A stretch of 9,950 bases of DNA, from the NCBI GenBank assembly GCA_002296225.1, contig DBHR01000078.1:1-9950 (forward strand), read 5' to 3'. The stretch is from Acidobacteria bacterium UBA823. GTDB taxonomy: Bacteria > Acidobacteriota > Vicinamibacteria > Vicinamibacterales > UBA823. Positions 1 to 5,718 of this stretch are shown here, one piece after another (position 1 is the first letter of the stretch; each line of letters opens with the position of its first letter). Below the pieces are notes generated by a model. It searched no databases, had not been told where the DNA came from, and saw nothing but the letters and a program-made list of their open reading frames with translations. Made by a program: the position numbers and the translations under genes.

Positions 1-141
1 ACGCAACCGAACGGGCGCTCCGTCTTTCTCGTGGATCTCTTCTTCCAGGAGTGCCGGAATCCAGAACCGGCGCAACAGGTTGCCCATGGCAGTGCTAGGG
101 CCCACGCGCGTTAGGAGCTCGTTGTCTTCTGGTGTCAACAT
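1..141 (-). CDS. Rieske-type ring-hydroxylating oxygenase alpha subunit, N-terminal fragment (runs off the window)
   Basis: This is the first 47 codons of a minus-strand gene that continues beyond position 1. The translation starts MLTPEDNELLTRVGPSTAMG and continues with an NLLRRFWIPALL segment. That N-terminus is typical of phthalate-4,5-dioxygenase-like Rieske [2Fe-2S] oxygenases, where an ExNELLTRVGPGTPMG-like stretch precedes the 'RRYWxPV' segment. The Rieske Cys-His ligands and the mononuclear iron site would lie further downstream and are not visible here. Such enzymes hydroxylate or O-demethylate aromatic substrates with electrons from a reductase partner, normally in the cytoplasm. 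The ATG at 139-141 is preceded by a modest purine stretch (GGGACA). The gene lies downstream of merT after about 145 nt, so it may have its own promoter; an AT-rich TTTTTGTATAAAG on this strand near 200-215 could supply a -10. The family is fairly sure; the substrate is unknown. Confidence 0.8.
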   Translation of the reverse strand, partial: MLTPEDNELLTRVGPSTAMGNLLRRFWIPALLEEEIHEKDGAPVRLR

Positions 142-286
142 GGCTTTGTGTCCCGATGTTTCAGATGCAGGATATCAAGGTATAGGAGGGGCGGGTAAGG
201 CATCTTTATACAAAAATCTACTGCTTCCCGACTACCCACTCCAAGTGATCCGGACACGCCAAATCTCAACGCAGGCAAACCAAGAA

Positions 287-661
287 TTACAGCAGTAGCT
301 GAAGCAGGCGTGACGTCCATGACGGGAACAGTCGTAGAAGCAATGCCGAAATGACCATCATAGACGCCAACCCGAGGATGGCCTGACCCAGCCTACCCTC
401 AAGAAGACCACACTCGGCATGGTTACCACACCGTCTGGCGCGAGTGTAAAGGACCAAGGCACCTGCGAGCCCAACGGTTCCTAGCGGTAAGGTCAGCCAC
501 GTATAGGCCATCATCGTCATCATCAGTCCCGCGCCAGCCAGACCGAGCCCGATCAGGACTAGGGGCAAAAGGCAGCACGTGCCCGCCACAAGCGCCGACA
601 CAATACCGATACCAGGGGCGAGTCGGCCCATGCCAGGGGTCGCGGAAGAGGGATTGGCCAT
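287..661 (-). CDS. merT: MerT-like mercuric ion transport protein
   Basis: A 124-residue inner-membrane protein with three hydrophobic segments (about residues 17-37, 42-72 and 92-112). It carries the two MerT cysteine pairs: adjacent Cys29-Cys30 in 'GTCCLLPLVL' within the first helix, and Cys78/Cys84 in 'RRCGNHAEC' on the cytoplasmic loop. MerT is usually about 116 residues with pairs near 24/25 and 76/82, so length and spacing agree well. In known mer systems MerT takes Hg(II) from periplasmic MerP and moves it to the cytosol. I chose the ATG at 661 because AAGGA lies five bases upstream. A TTG at 718 in the same frame would add 19 residues including a CPNC motif and would overlap the end of merP. 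The gene sits directly after merP (44 nt from its stop to this start), consistent with one transcript. No mercuric reductase or MerR is in the window, so transport specificity for mercury is inferred from the family. Confidence 0.85.
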   Translation of the reverse strand: MANPSSATPGMGRLAPGIGIVSALVAGTCCLLPLVLIGLGLAGAGLMMTMMAYTWLTLPLGTVGLAGALVLYTRARRCGNHAECGLLEGRLGQAILGLASMMVISALLLRLFPSWTSRLLQLLL

Positions 662-704
662 CAGGATCCTTGCATTCGGCGACGATCTTCTATCCTCGTG
701 ACAG

Positions 705-1052
705 TTAGGGCATCTCAATTATCTGTGCGTCAAACCCAGCGTCTTCCACCGCCTGAACAAGCGTACTCGGATCGACCAATTCTGGACGGTAGGTCACGAT
801 CGCCCTCGCATCGTCATACGTAACCTCCGCTGTGGTTACACCAGCGACTTCCAGCATTGCCTGACGCACGGCCAGGGGGCACCCCCCTCAGGTCATGCCT
901 CCGATGCGAAGTGCCACGTCTTGCGTGACCACCGCCTCTTCGAGTCCCTGCGCCGATTGCCTATTCGCTGAGCCACAGGAGGTTGCCAGGAACCCAGCAA
1001 CTGTACTCAGCATAACCGCACCGACGGCTGTCCAAGCTGATGGTCTATTCAT
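705..1052 (-). CDS. merP: MerP-like heavy-metal-binding protein, predicted selenoprotein (in-frame UGA at 888-890)
   Basis: Read through the UGA, this is a 115-residue exported protein ending in TAA. Residues 1-26 form a signal peptide ending 'GFLATSC', a slightly atypical lipobox, so Cys26 may be lipidated. Residues about 43-115 form a complete heavy-metal-associated (HMA/MerP) domain: 'VALRIGGMT', then UGA as codon 55, then 'GGCPLAVRQAMLEVAGVTTA', then a typical beta strand ('EVTYDDARAIVTY') and a 'LVQAVEDAGFDAQ' helix. In MerP the motif is GMTCxxC, so the UGA replaces precisely the first metal-binding Cys and Cys58 keeps the second. Stopping at UGA would remove almost the whole domain. A SECIS-like stem-loop follows the UGA. 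The ATG at 1052 has GAGGA upstream and lies 43 nt after the upstream oxidase gene; merT follows. Expected role: periplasmic capture of Hg(II) and hand-over to MerT, with the selenolate increasing affinity (inference). The alternative is a recent nonsense mutation or a sequencing error (TGC to TGA). Confidence 0.85.
858..890 (-). promoter_or_regulatory. Candidate bacterial SECIS element for the merP UGA codon
   Basis: On the coding (minus) strand, 11 nt after the UGA (888-890), a 17-nt stem-loop runs from 876 to 860. CCUGGC pairs with GUCAGG (six pairs, one a G-U wobble) around the five-base loop CGUGC at 870-866. An outer UG/CA pairing (881-880 with 859-858) can extend it across a three-C bulge. 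Bacterial SECIS elements lie inside the coding region just after the UGA, with a small apical loop containing a G in its first two positions; the second loop base here is G. The 11-nt spacer and 17-nt upper stem match what I recall of the minimal E. coli fdhF element. I see no obvious bulged U in the stem, so the fit is not perfect. The sequence is also constrained by coding GGCPLAVRQA, so the fold needs a covariation test. Confidence 0.65.
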
Positions 1053-1095
1053 GAGTCCTCGTTGGGCTGTTGCCCCCACGTTTCTGGATGTTCGT

Positions 1096-2301
1096 CTAGG
1101 AGTCGTCGTCGAAGAAGCTTTCGACACTAGGGGCATCTGCCGGCGCGGCCGACCTCATCAGTTGTTGGCCCGGTTCGGGTGACCGCATCCACGCGTATCG
1201 TTCGATGGCTCGATCGACGATACGCTGCCGGGCAACCTCGTCTGGCGTCAGCGTCCAGACGCCTTGCTGCCTGGTGCTGCCAAGCGCAATGCCGTCGGAC
1301 CGCGGCATGCAACCATACTGGTAGTCGACTTCCGGCTGTGGAACGAGGAACGTGAGTTGCCCCTTCACCGGAATTAGTTCCTCGTCGCGAAAGAGGTCGT
1401 GCGACCCGAGTCCTGTGCAGTTCACGATGACGGACTCACTGACCGTCATCAAATCGCGCGGTGTTTTGAATTCGCGGATAACGATGTGGCCGCCAAACAG
1501 ACGAACCTCTCTAAGCATCGCCTCGAGATAGAGTGAGGGCTCGATTCGCAGCGACGATCGGCGAGACGCGTATCGAGTAGGGAACGGATGCTCACCTGGA
1601 TAAAGGGTCTGACGGCCCGTTCGTATACTGGCTGGCATCAGCCTGGACCCTTCCCGTTCGCGCCTTTCCTCAGCTTCCGCCGTAGGAAGTTCTTCCATTG
1701 TGCTGTAGTTGTCCAACCACGTAATGCCATAGCGTGGGCCGACGAGGAGCTGAAACTGCCGATAGGCAATTTCGACTGCGCTTCTGAACTGTGCCTCCCA
1801 CGCCGGCGTATAACTCCGGCCGGCTACGAGCCCTGAAGTTGGCGTGAAACCGCCCCAGGCCATGTTCGACGTGGTGTCGGGCGGAATCGCCTTCGCGTAG
1901 ATAGTGACGTCGAAACCGCGGCGTTGCAGCTGTCTCGCCGTGGCCAGGCCGACAGCGCCTGACCCGAGGACGGCGGCGGTGCGGCGGTTGCTTTGTGCAG
2001 CTTCCAGTGCGAGATCAGCGGCCAGTGAACCAGTGCCCCAGGACAGCGAGAGACCGGCTCCTCCGTGGCCATAATTGTGTATCACTGTCTTCGAATCGAA
2101 TTTCTCGGCTCGCAGAACGAACCCCGACGGGCGGTGCGGACGTAGGCCGACCGTGGTCCGGATCACGCGATCCCAGGACGCCCTGATTGGCGCCAGGGTG
2201 AGGGTTGGGCGGGTTGGTCGCAGTATTCGGGTGGCACAGCCCGCGATGCCGAACCCGAGTGCGGCCATCCCTCCAGTCTTGAGTAGGGTTCGTCGGTCCA
2301 T
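1096..2301 (-). CDS. D-amino-acid-oxidase-like FAD-dependent oxidoreductase, exported, circularly permuted order
   Basis: A 401-residue protein starting MDRRTLLKTGG, with a twin-arginine type signal and a lipobox-like 'GIAGC' (Cys22), so it is probably exported folded and possibly lipidated. The FAD-binding Rossmann motif GSGAVG is at residues 113-118, followed by 'GFDVTIYAKAIPPDTTSNMA' as in D-amino-acid oxidases (DAO family). 'VIVNCTGLGSHDLF' and 'IPVKGQ' near residues 310-335 also match that family. Oddly, the DAO segment 'GLRPHRPSG...VIHNYGHGG', which is C-terminal in the mammalian enzyme, is here at residues 52-81, before the Rossmann motif. Arg54 would correspond to substrate-binding Arg283 of pig DAO and Gly81 to Gly313. 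Expected chemistry is FAD-dependent oxidation of a small amine or amino acid; the substrate is unknown. I preferred ATG 2301 over an in-frame TTG at 2355 because the signal peptide begins there. merP follows 43 nt downstream. Confidence 0.8.
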   Translation of the reverse strand: MDRRTLLKTGGMAALGFGIAGCATRILRPTRPTLTLAPIRASWDRVIRTTVGLRPHRPSGFVLRAEKFDSKTVIHNYGHGGAGLSLSWGTGSLAADLALEAAQSNRRTAAVLGSGAVGLATARQLQRRGFDVTIYAKAIPPDTTSNMAWGGFTPTSGLVAGRSYTPAWEAQFRSAVEIAYRQFQLLVGPRYGITWLDNYSTMEELPTAEAEERREREGSRLMPASIRTGRQTLYPGEHPFPTRYASRRSSLRIEPSLYLEAMLREVRLFGGHIVIREFKTPRDLMTVSESVIVNCTGLGSHDLFRDEELIPVKGQLTFLVPQPEVDYQYGCMPRSDGIALGSTRQQGVWTLTPDEVARQRIVDRAIERYAWMRSPEPGQQLMRSAAPADAPSVESFFDDDS

Positions 2302-2323
2302 AACGAGGGTCTTCCAGGTCGTG

Positions 2324-2332
2324 TCTATAGCA
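2324..2332 (-). promoter_or_regulatory. Possible extended -10 promoter element for the oxidase-merP-merT transcript
   Basis: On the minus strand the sequence reads TGCTATAGA, resembling an extended -10 (TGnTATAAT). It lies 22 nt upstream of the ATG at 2301. A TTGATT lies upstream at 2350-2355 but is 20 bases away, too far for an ideal -35, so support rests on the extended -10 alone. Such short matches occur often by chance. Confidence 0.25.
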
Positions 2333-2464
2333 TAACCCTCAAAGCCCCGAATCAACTCAGCGGGGCGGTGGGAGTTGCCGTTGTTGTCGCTCGTATTCCT
2401 CCCTCTTTTACCCCACGGGCAGTCCGAACATTACCAGTCCTCGCAAATCGTGCCAATCCGTGTC

Positions 2465-2481
2465 CGACCGCGAGACGGTCG
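2465..2481. repeat. Inverted repeat in the divergent intergenic region
   Basis: CGACCG (2465-2470) and its perfect complement CGGTCG (2476-2481) flank the five-base spacer CGAGA. In a divergent intergenic region this could be an operator half-site pair or a small hairpin in a leader. It may also be chance in a GC-rich region; nothing else supports a function. Confidence 0.25.
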
Positions 2482-2650
2482 TGCAGTGGTTCAGGCGAGT
2501 GCCGATTCGATACACTGTGGGCCGGGAGCGTCGATTAAGTTGGACGGTATGGCGTATTTCTACGCGGTCGACCTCTCTCCGAGAAGAATGTTCACGGAGC
2601 GTATCTGGTCTAAAGTGACAGGAAAAGTTCACGTTGATTTGGGAGGGGCA

Positions 2651-3340
2651 ATGCGTTTCACGTTAACGGTGCTTGTCATCGTCGCACTCTCTGGGGCCTC
2701 CGGAAGTGCCCGTGGTCTATCCGAGGCGACTGCTCAACCACAGAACCCCGAACCGGCCATCCAGGGTGTCTGGTTGCTGAATTACGAGTTGAGCGACGAC
2801 CCGAGTTTTCAATTTGAGGGGATGGATAGGGAACGTATGAGGGGTCGAGGACGTGCTGGTGACCGCGGAGGGGGCCGAGGCCGTGGTGGAGCTGGAGGTG
2901 CCCGCAGTGGTGGTCGGCGGCCAGAACGTGGGATGCCTAGCCCAGAAGAGGCAACCCGGATGCGGCAGGGTATTCAGGACGCGATGCGAGACTTGATGAC
3001 CGCACCTCGTCGGATGACCATTGTGGCAACGGAGGGCGAGGTGGTTGCGACTTATGGTGACGGGCGGGTCATTCGATTAATTCCTGACGATCGGGAACAT
3101 CGGGGTATCGCCGGTACAAGCATGCAAGTCACTCGGAAAACGCGGTGGGAGAACGCGAAGCTAGTAACGGATATTCGGCTGGAAACGCGTGTCGAAATCA
3201 GGTTGGAACAAACCTATGAAGTTCGTTTTCAGGGGGAGGAGGGCGAGCAGCTAATCGTCACCTCCCGGTTCACCATTGGTCGGTTCGGTGATGACGGGGT
3301 CCGAGAACTTCGGCGCGTGTATGACGTAGAGTCACTGTAA
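2651..3340 (+). CDS. Secreted protein of unknown function with a Gly/Arg-rich segment
   Basis: A 229-residue protein with a signal peptide (MRFTLTVLVIVALSGASGSA, residues 1-20). A 'IQGVWLLNYELSDDP' segment at about 37-51 follows, then a Gly/Arg-rich low-complexity stretch at 62-94. The C-terminal part (about 118-229) is predicted beta-rich: 'RRMTIVATEGEVVATYGDGR', then alternating strands 'VTDIRLETRVEIRLEQTYEV' and 'QLIVTSRF', ending 'RRVYDVESL'. The pattern 'G.W.LN.ELSD' followed by a Gly/Arg-rich linker and a small beta-sheet domain recalls lipocalin-like secreted proteins I associate with Acidobacteriota; no function is known to me. The ATG at 2651 is chosen because GGGAGGGG sits three bases upstream and a signal peptide follows; an upstream start at 2375 adds 92 unlike residues. 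The DapA-like gene follows 69 nt downstream on the same strand, so they could be co-transcribed. Confidence 0.75.
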   Translation: MRFTLTVLVIVALSGASGSARGLSEATAQPQNPEPAIQGVWLLNYELSDDPSFQFEGMDRERMRGRGRAGDRGGGRGRGGAGGARSGGRRPERGMPSPEEATRMRQGIQDAMRDLMTAPRRMTIVATEGEVVATYGDGRVIRLIPDDREHRGIAGTSMQVTRKTRWENAKLVTDIRLETRVEIRLEQTYEVRFQGEEGEQLIVTSRFTIGRFGDDGVRELRRVYDVESL

Positions 3341-3409
3341 GGTGCTGAAGGTCGAATAAACTGTCGCGACGCTCGTCTTTACATGTCTTGTGTGAGGAGA
3401 CCGTTTGCC

Positions 3410-4399
3410 ATGAGCCCGTTAGTCACTCGTCGTGAGCTTCTTTCTGCTATTGGTGCTGCAGCCGTCGCGCCCCGCCTGCGGCCGATGGTCCGGGCAGCCG
3501 AAGGTCATCCGATGTCCGGCGCGTTCATGATTCTGAGCACACCGTATACCGAGTCCAATGAGATTCATCACGAGGACCTCGCTGGTCAGGTTGACTTCCT
3601 CGACCGGTGCGGCGTCCATGGGTTCGTGTGGCCGCAGAATTCGAGCGAGCAGCGGTATCTGTCAAGGGATGAGCGCCTGCGCGGGATGGACACGATCGCG
3701 AAGGCTTCGCGTGACAAGCGTCAGGCACTGATCTTTGGTGTCCAGGCTGACAACACAGCGGGGATGCTCGAGTACGCTCGCCACGCCGAGTCGCTGGAAC
3801 CCGATGGCATGATAGCCATTCCTCCCACCGTGGCCAGTTCCTTGGCCGATTATCGGGAATACTACGAAGCATTAGCCAGCGTGACGTCGCGACCGGTCTT
3901 CATCCAAACGAGCGGGGGGGCACCGAAGGTAGAGCCGACGGTCGAATTCTTGGTGGACCTGGCTAAGGACTTTCCAAACCTTGCCTATATTAAGGAAGAA
4001 CGGGAGCCGGTGCATGACAGGATGCGGGCACTGGCGAAACATAGGCCCGATCCCATTAAAAGCATCTTTGGCGCAGCGTTCGGGCTCGCCTGGCTTTACG
4101 AGATGCGGATGGGAATGGACGGTGTGATGACCGGGGGCGCGATGTATGCCGACGTCTATGTCCGTCTCTGGGAGTTGCACCAGGCTGGAAAACTCGCGGA
4201 GCTTCGGGACTTATACGGCAAGCTGCTGCTGATGCTCAACCTCGACCCGATTATCCCAGGGGTGCGGCTCTACGTTCTTAAGAAGCGAGGGATTTTTTCT
4301 ACCACGAAGTCACGACGTGGCGAGTACACCTTCTCCGCTGTTGAGACCGCAGAAATCGAATATCGGCTGGACGGGCTACAGGCATACCTGCAGGCCTAG
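3410..4399 (+). CDS. Exported dihydrodipicolinate synthase/N-acetylneuraminate lyase superfamily protein (DapA-like)
   Basis: A 329-residue (beta/alpha)8 class I aldolase-superfamily protein preceded by a Tat-like signal (TRRELLSAIGAAAVA, residues 6-20). 'NLAYIKEE' contains Lys195 at the position of the Schiff-base lysine of DapA (Lys161 in E. coli). 'GFVWPQNSSEQRYLSRDER' (71-89) occupies the GTTGE substrate-loop position, and 'FGAAFGLAWLYEM' plus 'DGVMTGGAMYADVY' match the later barrel strands. At the position of catalytic Tyr133 (ILYNVP in DapA) the sequence is 'VFIQTSGG', so Gln166 stands in for the tyrosine. With an export signal and altered loop it is unlikely to be the lysine-pathway enzyme; a lyase or aldolase acting on a 2-oxo acid or sugar acid is inferred. 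The start at 3410 is supported by GAGGAGA nine bases upstream; an ATG at 3383 lies before that site. Length is normal for the family plus a leader. Confidence 0.82.
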   Translation: MSPLVTRRELLSAIGAAAVAPRLRPMVRAAEGHPMSGAFMILSTPYTESNEIHHEDLAGQVDFLDRCGVHGFVWPQNSSEQRYLSRDERLRGMDTIAKASRDKRQALIFGVQADNTAGMLEYARHAESLEPDGMIAIPPTVASSLADYREYYEALASVTSRPVFIQTSGGAPKVEPTVEFLVDLAKDFPNLAYIKEEREPVHDRMRALAKHRPDPIKSIFGAAFGLAWLYEMRMGMDGVMTGGAMYADVYVRLWELHQAGKLAELRDLYGKLLLMLNLDPIIPGVRLYVLKKRGIFSTTKSRRGEYTFSAVETAEIEYRLDGLQAYLQA

Positions 4400-4421
4400 G
4401 TCTGGTCCTCATCACTGAACC

Positions 4422-4461
4422 GCCGGGGCAGCATCGATGAAAAGACGCCGCCACCGGCTTT
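4422..4461 (+). terminator. Possible weak terminator hairpin downstream of the DapA-like gene
   Basis: GCCGG at 4422-4426 can pair with CCGGC at 4454-4458, and inner GGC/GCC pairing may extend it. Only TTT follows. It lies between two convergent genes, where termination is expected, but the long loop and short T-run make it weak. No better hairpin was seen in the remaining intergenic bases 4400-4543. Confidence 0.25.
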
Positions 4462-4543
4462 ACTGAGAGACGGTTCCGACGATTATCTGCTCACGGTTCG
4501 AGAGTGGTGCAGAGCTGACTTTCCGTGCTAGATGCTGAAACAA

Positions 4544-5653
4544 TCAGAAAGAGATTCGTACATCGAGTCGAGGCCGCTTGTGTAGGGTGTTGAGTTGTCC
4601 TGCTGCAATCGACAACGTCTTCGTGAAGACGACATTGAAATCGATGTGTATTCCCGGTGCAACCATATACGACACGGTGGGCTCATGCATTGAAGCGTTA
4701 GTTCCGCGGTTGTCGGAATACGAAAAGGCTGAGAGTGCGGCATCTCGTTCGACCCGGGCGAAGGTATAGGTGAACTGAAACGAGCCAGGTTCTGACGCCA
4801 GGCCAAGCACAGCAGTGACCCAGATGCCAAAGTCCTCGTCTGTGACCGCCTTAGTGTTCTTCACCATATTGGCAGTGAATTGGAGGGGATAGCCTGGATG
4901 GCCAGTGCTCACGGTGGCGCGGGCGATGATATCCAAGAGGTTGAAGTCGGATGTGAATCCGGTCGCGTTTCCCTCTGCGTTCACACTGAGCGCGTTGGTG
5001 TTGCGTCCGATCTCTTTTGATATCTGGGCAAGTGCAACAGCATCGACATTGCGAAACGCATAATCGGCTACGGAGAACTGCCAGTTCACAGCTTCGGTTG
5101 ATACTCCAACTTCGCCGTAGCCGGCGAACAGGAAGGCGTCTGCGCTTGTCTCGTTTTCCTGAAGGGGCACCTGGGCGGTCACGAATTTAACCGAGACTGG
5201 CCCCGTTGTGTTCAGAAACTGCTGGTAAACGCCCTCCCAATTGAGATCATCGTCAAAGGTCATTTCAGTTCGCGTCACTGGCAAGCCGAACTTTCCTACG
5301 CCGATTGTGAGAGCGTTTGACGGGCTGTATGTGATGAACGCCCGATCGAGGTGGAGGGGTTTTGTAGTTAACAGGTCGGTCATGGTTTGGTTTGTAGAAA
5401 TTGGGTTTCCAGGGTCACCAGAAGCCAGACGAATGCCAAAGCCGACATCCTCGTTAATCTTGGCATCCAGTGTTAGACGTGCCCGGAACCGGAGTCGCTG
5501 ACGTGCTGTTTTGCCGTCTTGAAACAATCCTTCGTATCGTTCACGAAAATCTCCGCCAATGCTGATGCGCTCAGACCAGTTTGATTGTGCCGAAACTGGA
5601 GTGCAGGCGAGCACCATGATGGTGAACGTGAACGCTAGTAACAGTCGTTGCAT
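4544..5653 (-). CDS. Putative outer-membrane porin (Porin_5-like)
   Basis: A 369-residue outer-membrane beta-barrel candidate. The signal peptide is MQRLLLAFTFTIMVLACTPVSA, with cleavage likely after Ala22. Next come 'ISIGGDFRERYEG', 'RQRLRFRARLTLDAKINEDV', 'GFGIRLASGDPGNPISTNQT', 'LHLDRAFITYSP' and 'TFDDDLNWEG'. This succession (RxRxR strand, NEDVxxGxRLASGD, NPISTNQT, LDRAF, DDDLNxEG) is characteristic of the 'putative porin' Porin_5 family. The rest alternates amphipathic strands and ends 'RLDVRISF', with the C-terminal Phe expected for BAM-dependent outer-membrane insertion. It probably allows diffusion of small solutes; substrate unknown. An in-frame ATG at 5692 would add 13 residues; I prefer 5653 because the signal peptide begins there, although neither start has a strong ribosome site. 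It follows the serine hydrolase gene by 65 nt and may be the last gene of that operon. Confidence 0.82.
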   Translation of the reverse strand: MQRLLLAFTFTIMVLACTPVSAQSNWSERISIGGDFRERYEGLFQDGKTARQRLRFRARLTLDAKINEDVGFGIRLASGDPGNPISTNQTMTDLLTTKPLHLDRAFITYSPSNALTIGVGKFGLPVTRTEMTFDDDLNWEGVYQQFLNTTGPVSVKFVTAQVPLQENETSADAFLFAGYGEVGVSTEAVNWQFSVADYAFRNVDAVALAQISKEIGRNTNALSVNAEGNATGFTSDFNLLDIIARATVSTGHPGYPLQFTANMVKNTKAVTDEDFGIWVTAVLGLASEPGSFQFTYTFARVERDAALSAFSYSDNRGTNASMHEPTVSYMVAPGIHIDFNVVFTKTLSIAAGQLNTLHKRPRLDVRISF

Positions 5654-5718
5654 CACTGGGTGCCTAGATGTGACGGGGAACCTCAACCCCATGTTCTCGG
5701 TTTCGCCTCGGTGGAACT

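Larger units (their letters stand above)
2302..2650. other. Divergent intergenic region between the oxidase and the Gly/Arg-rich protein gene
   Basis: These 349 bases separate two divergently transcribed genes. An open frame continues upstream of the plus-strand gene (from 2375), but its translation has no family resemblance and lacks a good ribosome site, so I treat it as non-coding. It holds a possible extended -10 for the minus-strand gene and a 6-bp inverted repeat, CGACCG-CGAGA-CGGTCG, at 2465-2481. I found no convincing plus-strand -35/-10 pair. Confidence 0.5.

Noticed and set aside
142..286. A terminator or small RNA between merT and the Rieske gene
   Set aside because: No stable hairpin followed by a T-run was found on the minus strand; only an AT-rich stretch that could be a -10 is visible.
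705..887. The second half of merP as a pseudogene remnant or separately initiated gene
   Set aside because: The frame is intact with no other lesion and the domain is complete with normal conserved positions. There is no start codon with a ribosome site before the second Cys, and a SECIS-like hairpin is present. A single sequencing error remains possible and is stated as the main refutation.
888..1136. An 82-residue protein ending at the UGA 888-890
   Set aside because: It ends in the middle of the GMTCxxC-type motif and would discard nearly the whole metal-binding domain that continues in frame; its first 28 codons lie upstream of the better ATG at 1052.
2375..2650. N-terminal extension of the Gly/Arg-rich protein, or a separate small gene
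   Set aside because: The translation has no recognisable domain, and the internal ATG at 2651 has a strong GGGAGGGG site and begins a signal peptide.
3525..3872. An antisense open frame inside the DapA-like gene
   Set aside because: The plus-strand frame carries clear DapA-superfamily motifs; the antisense product is low-complexity and has no start-site support.
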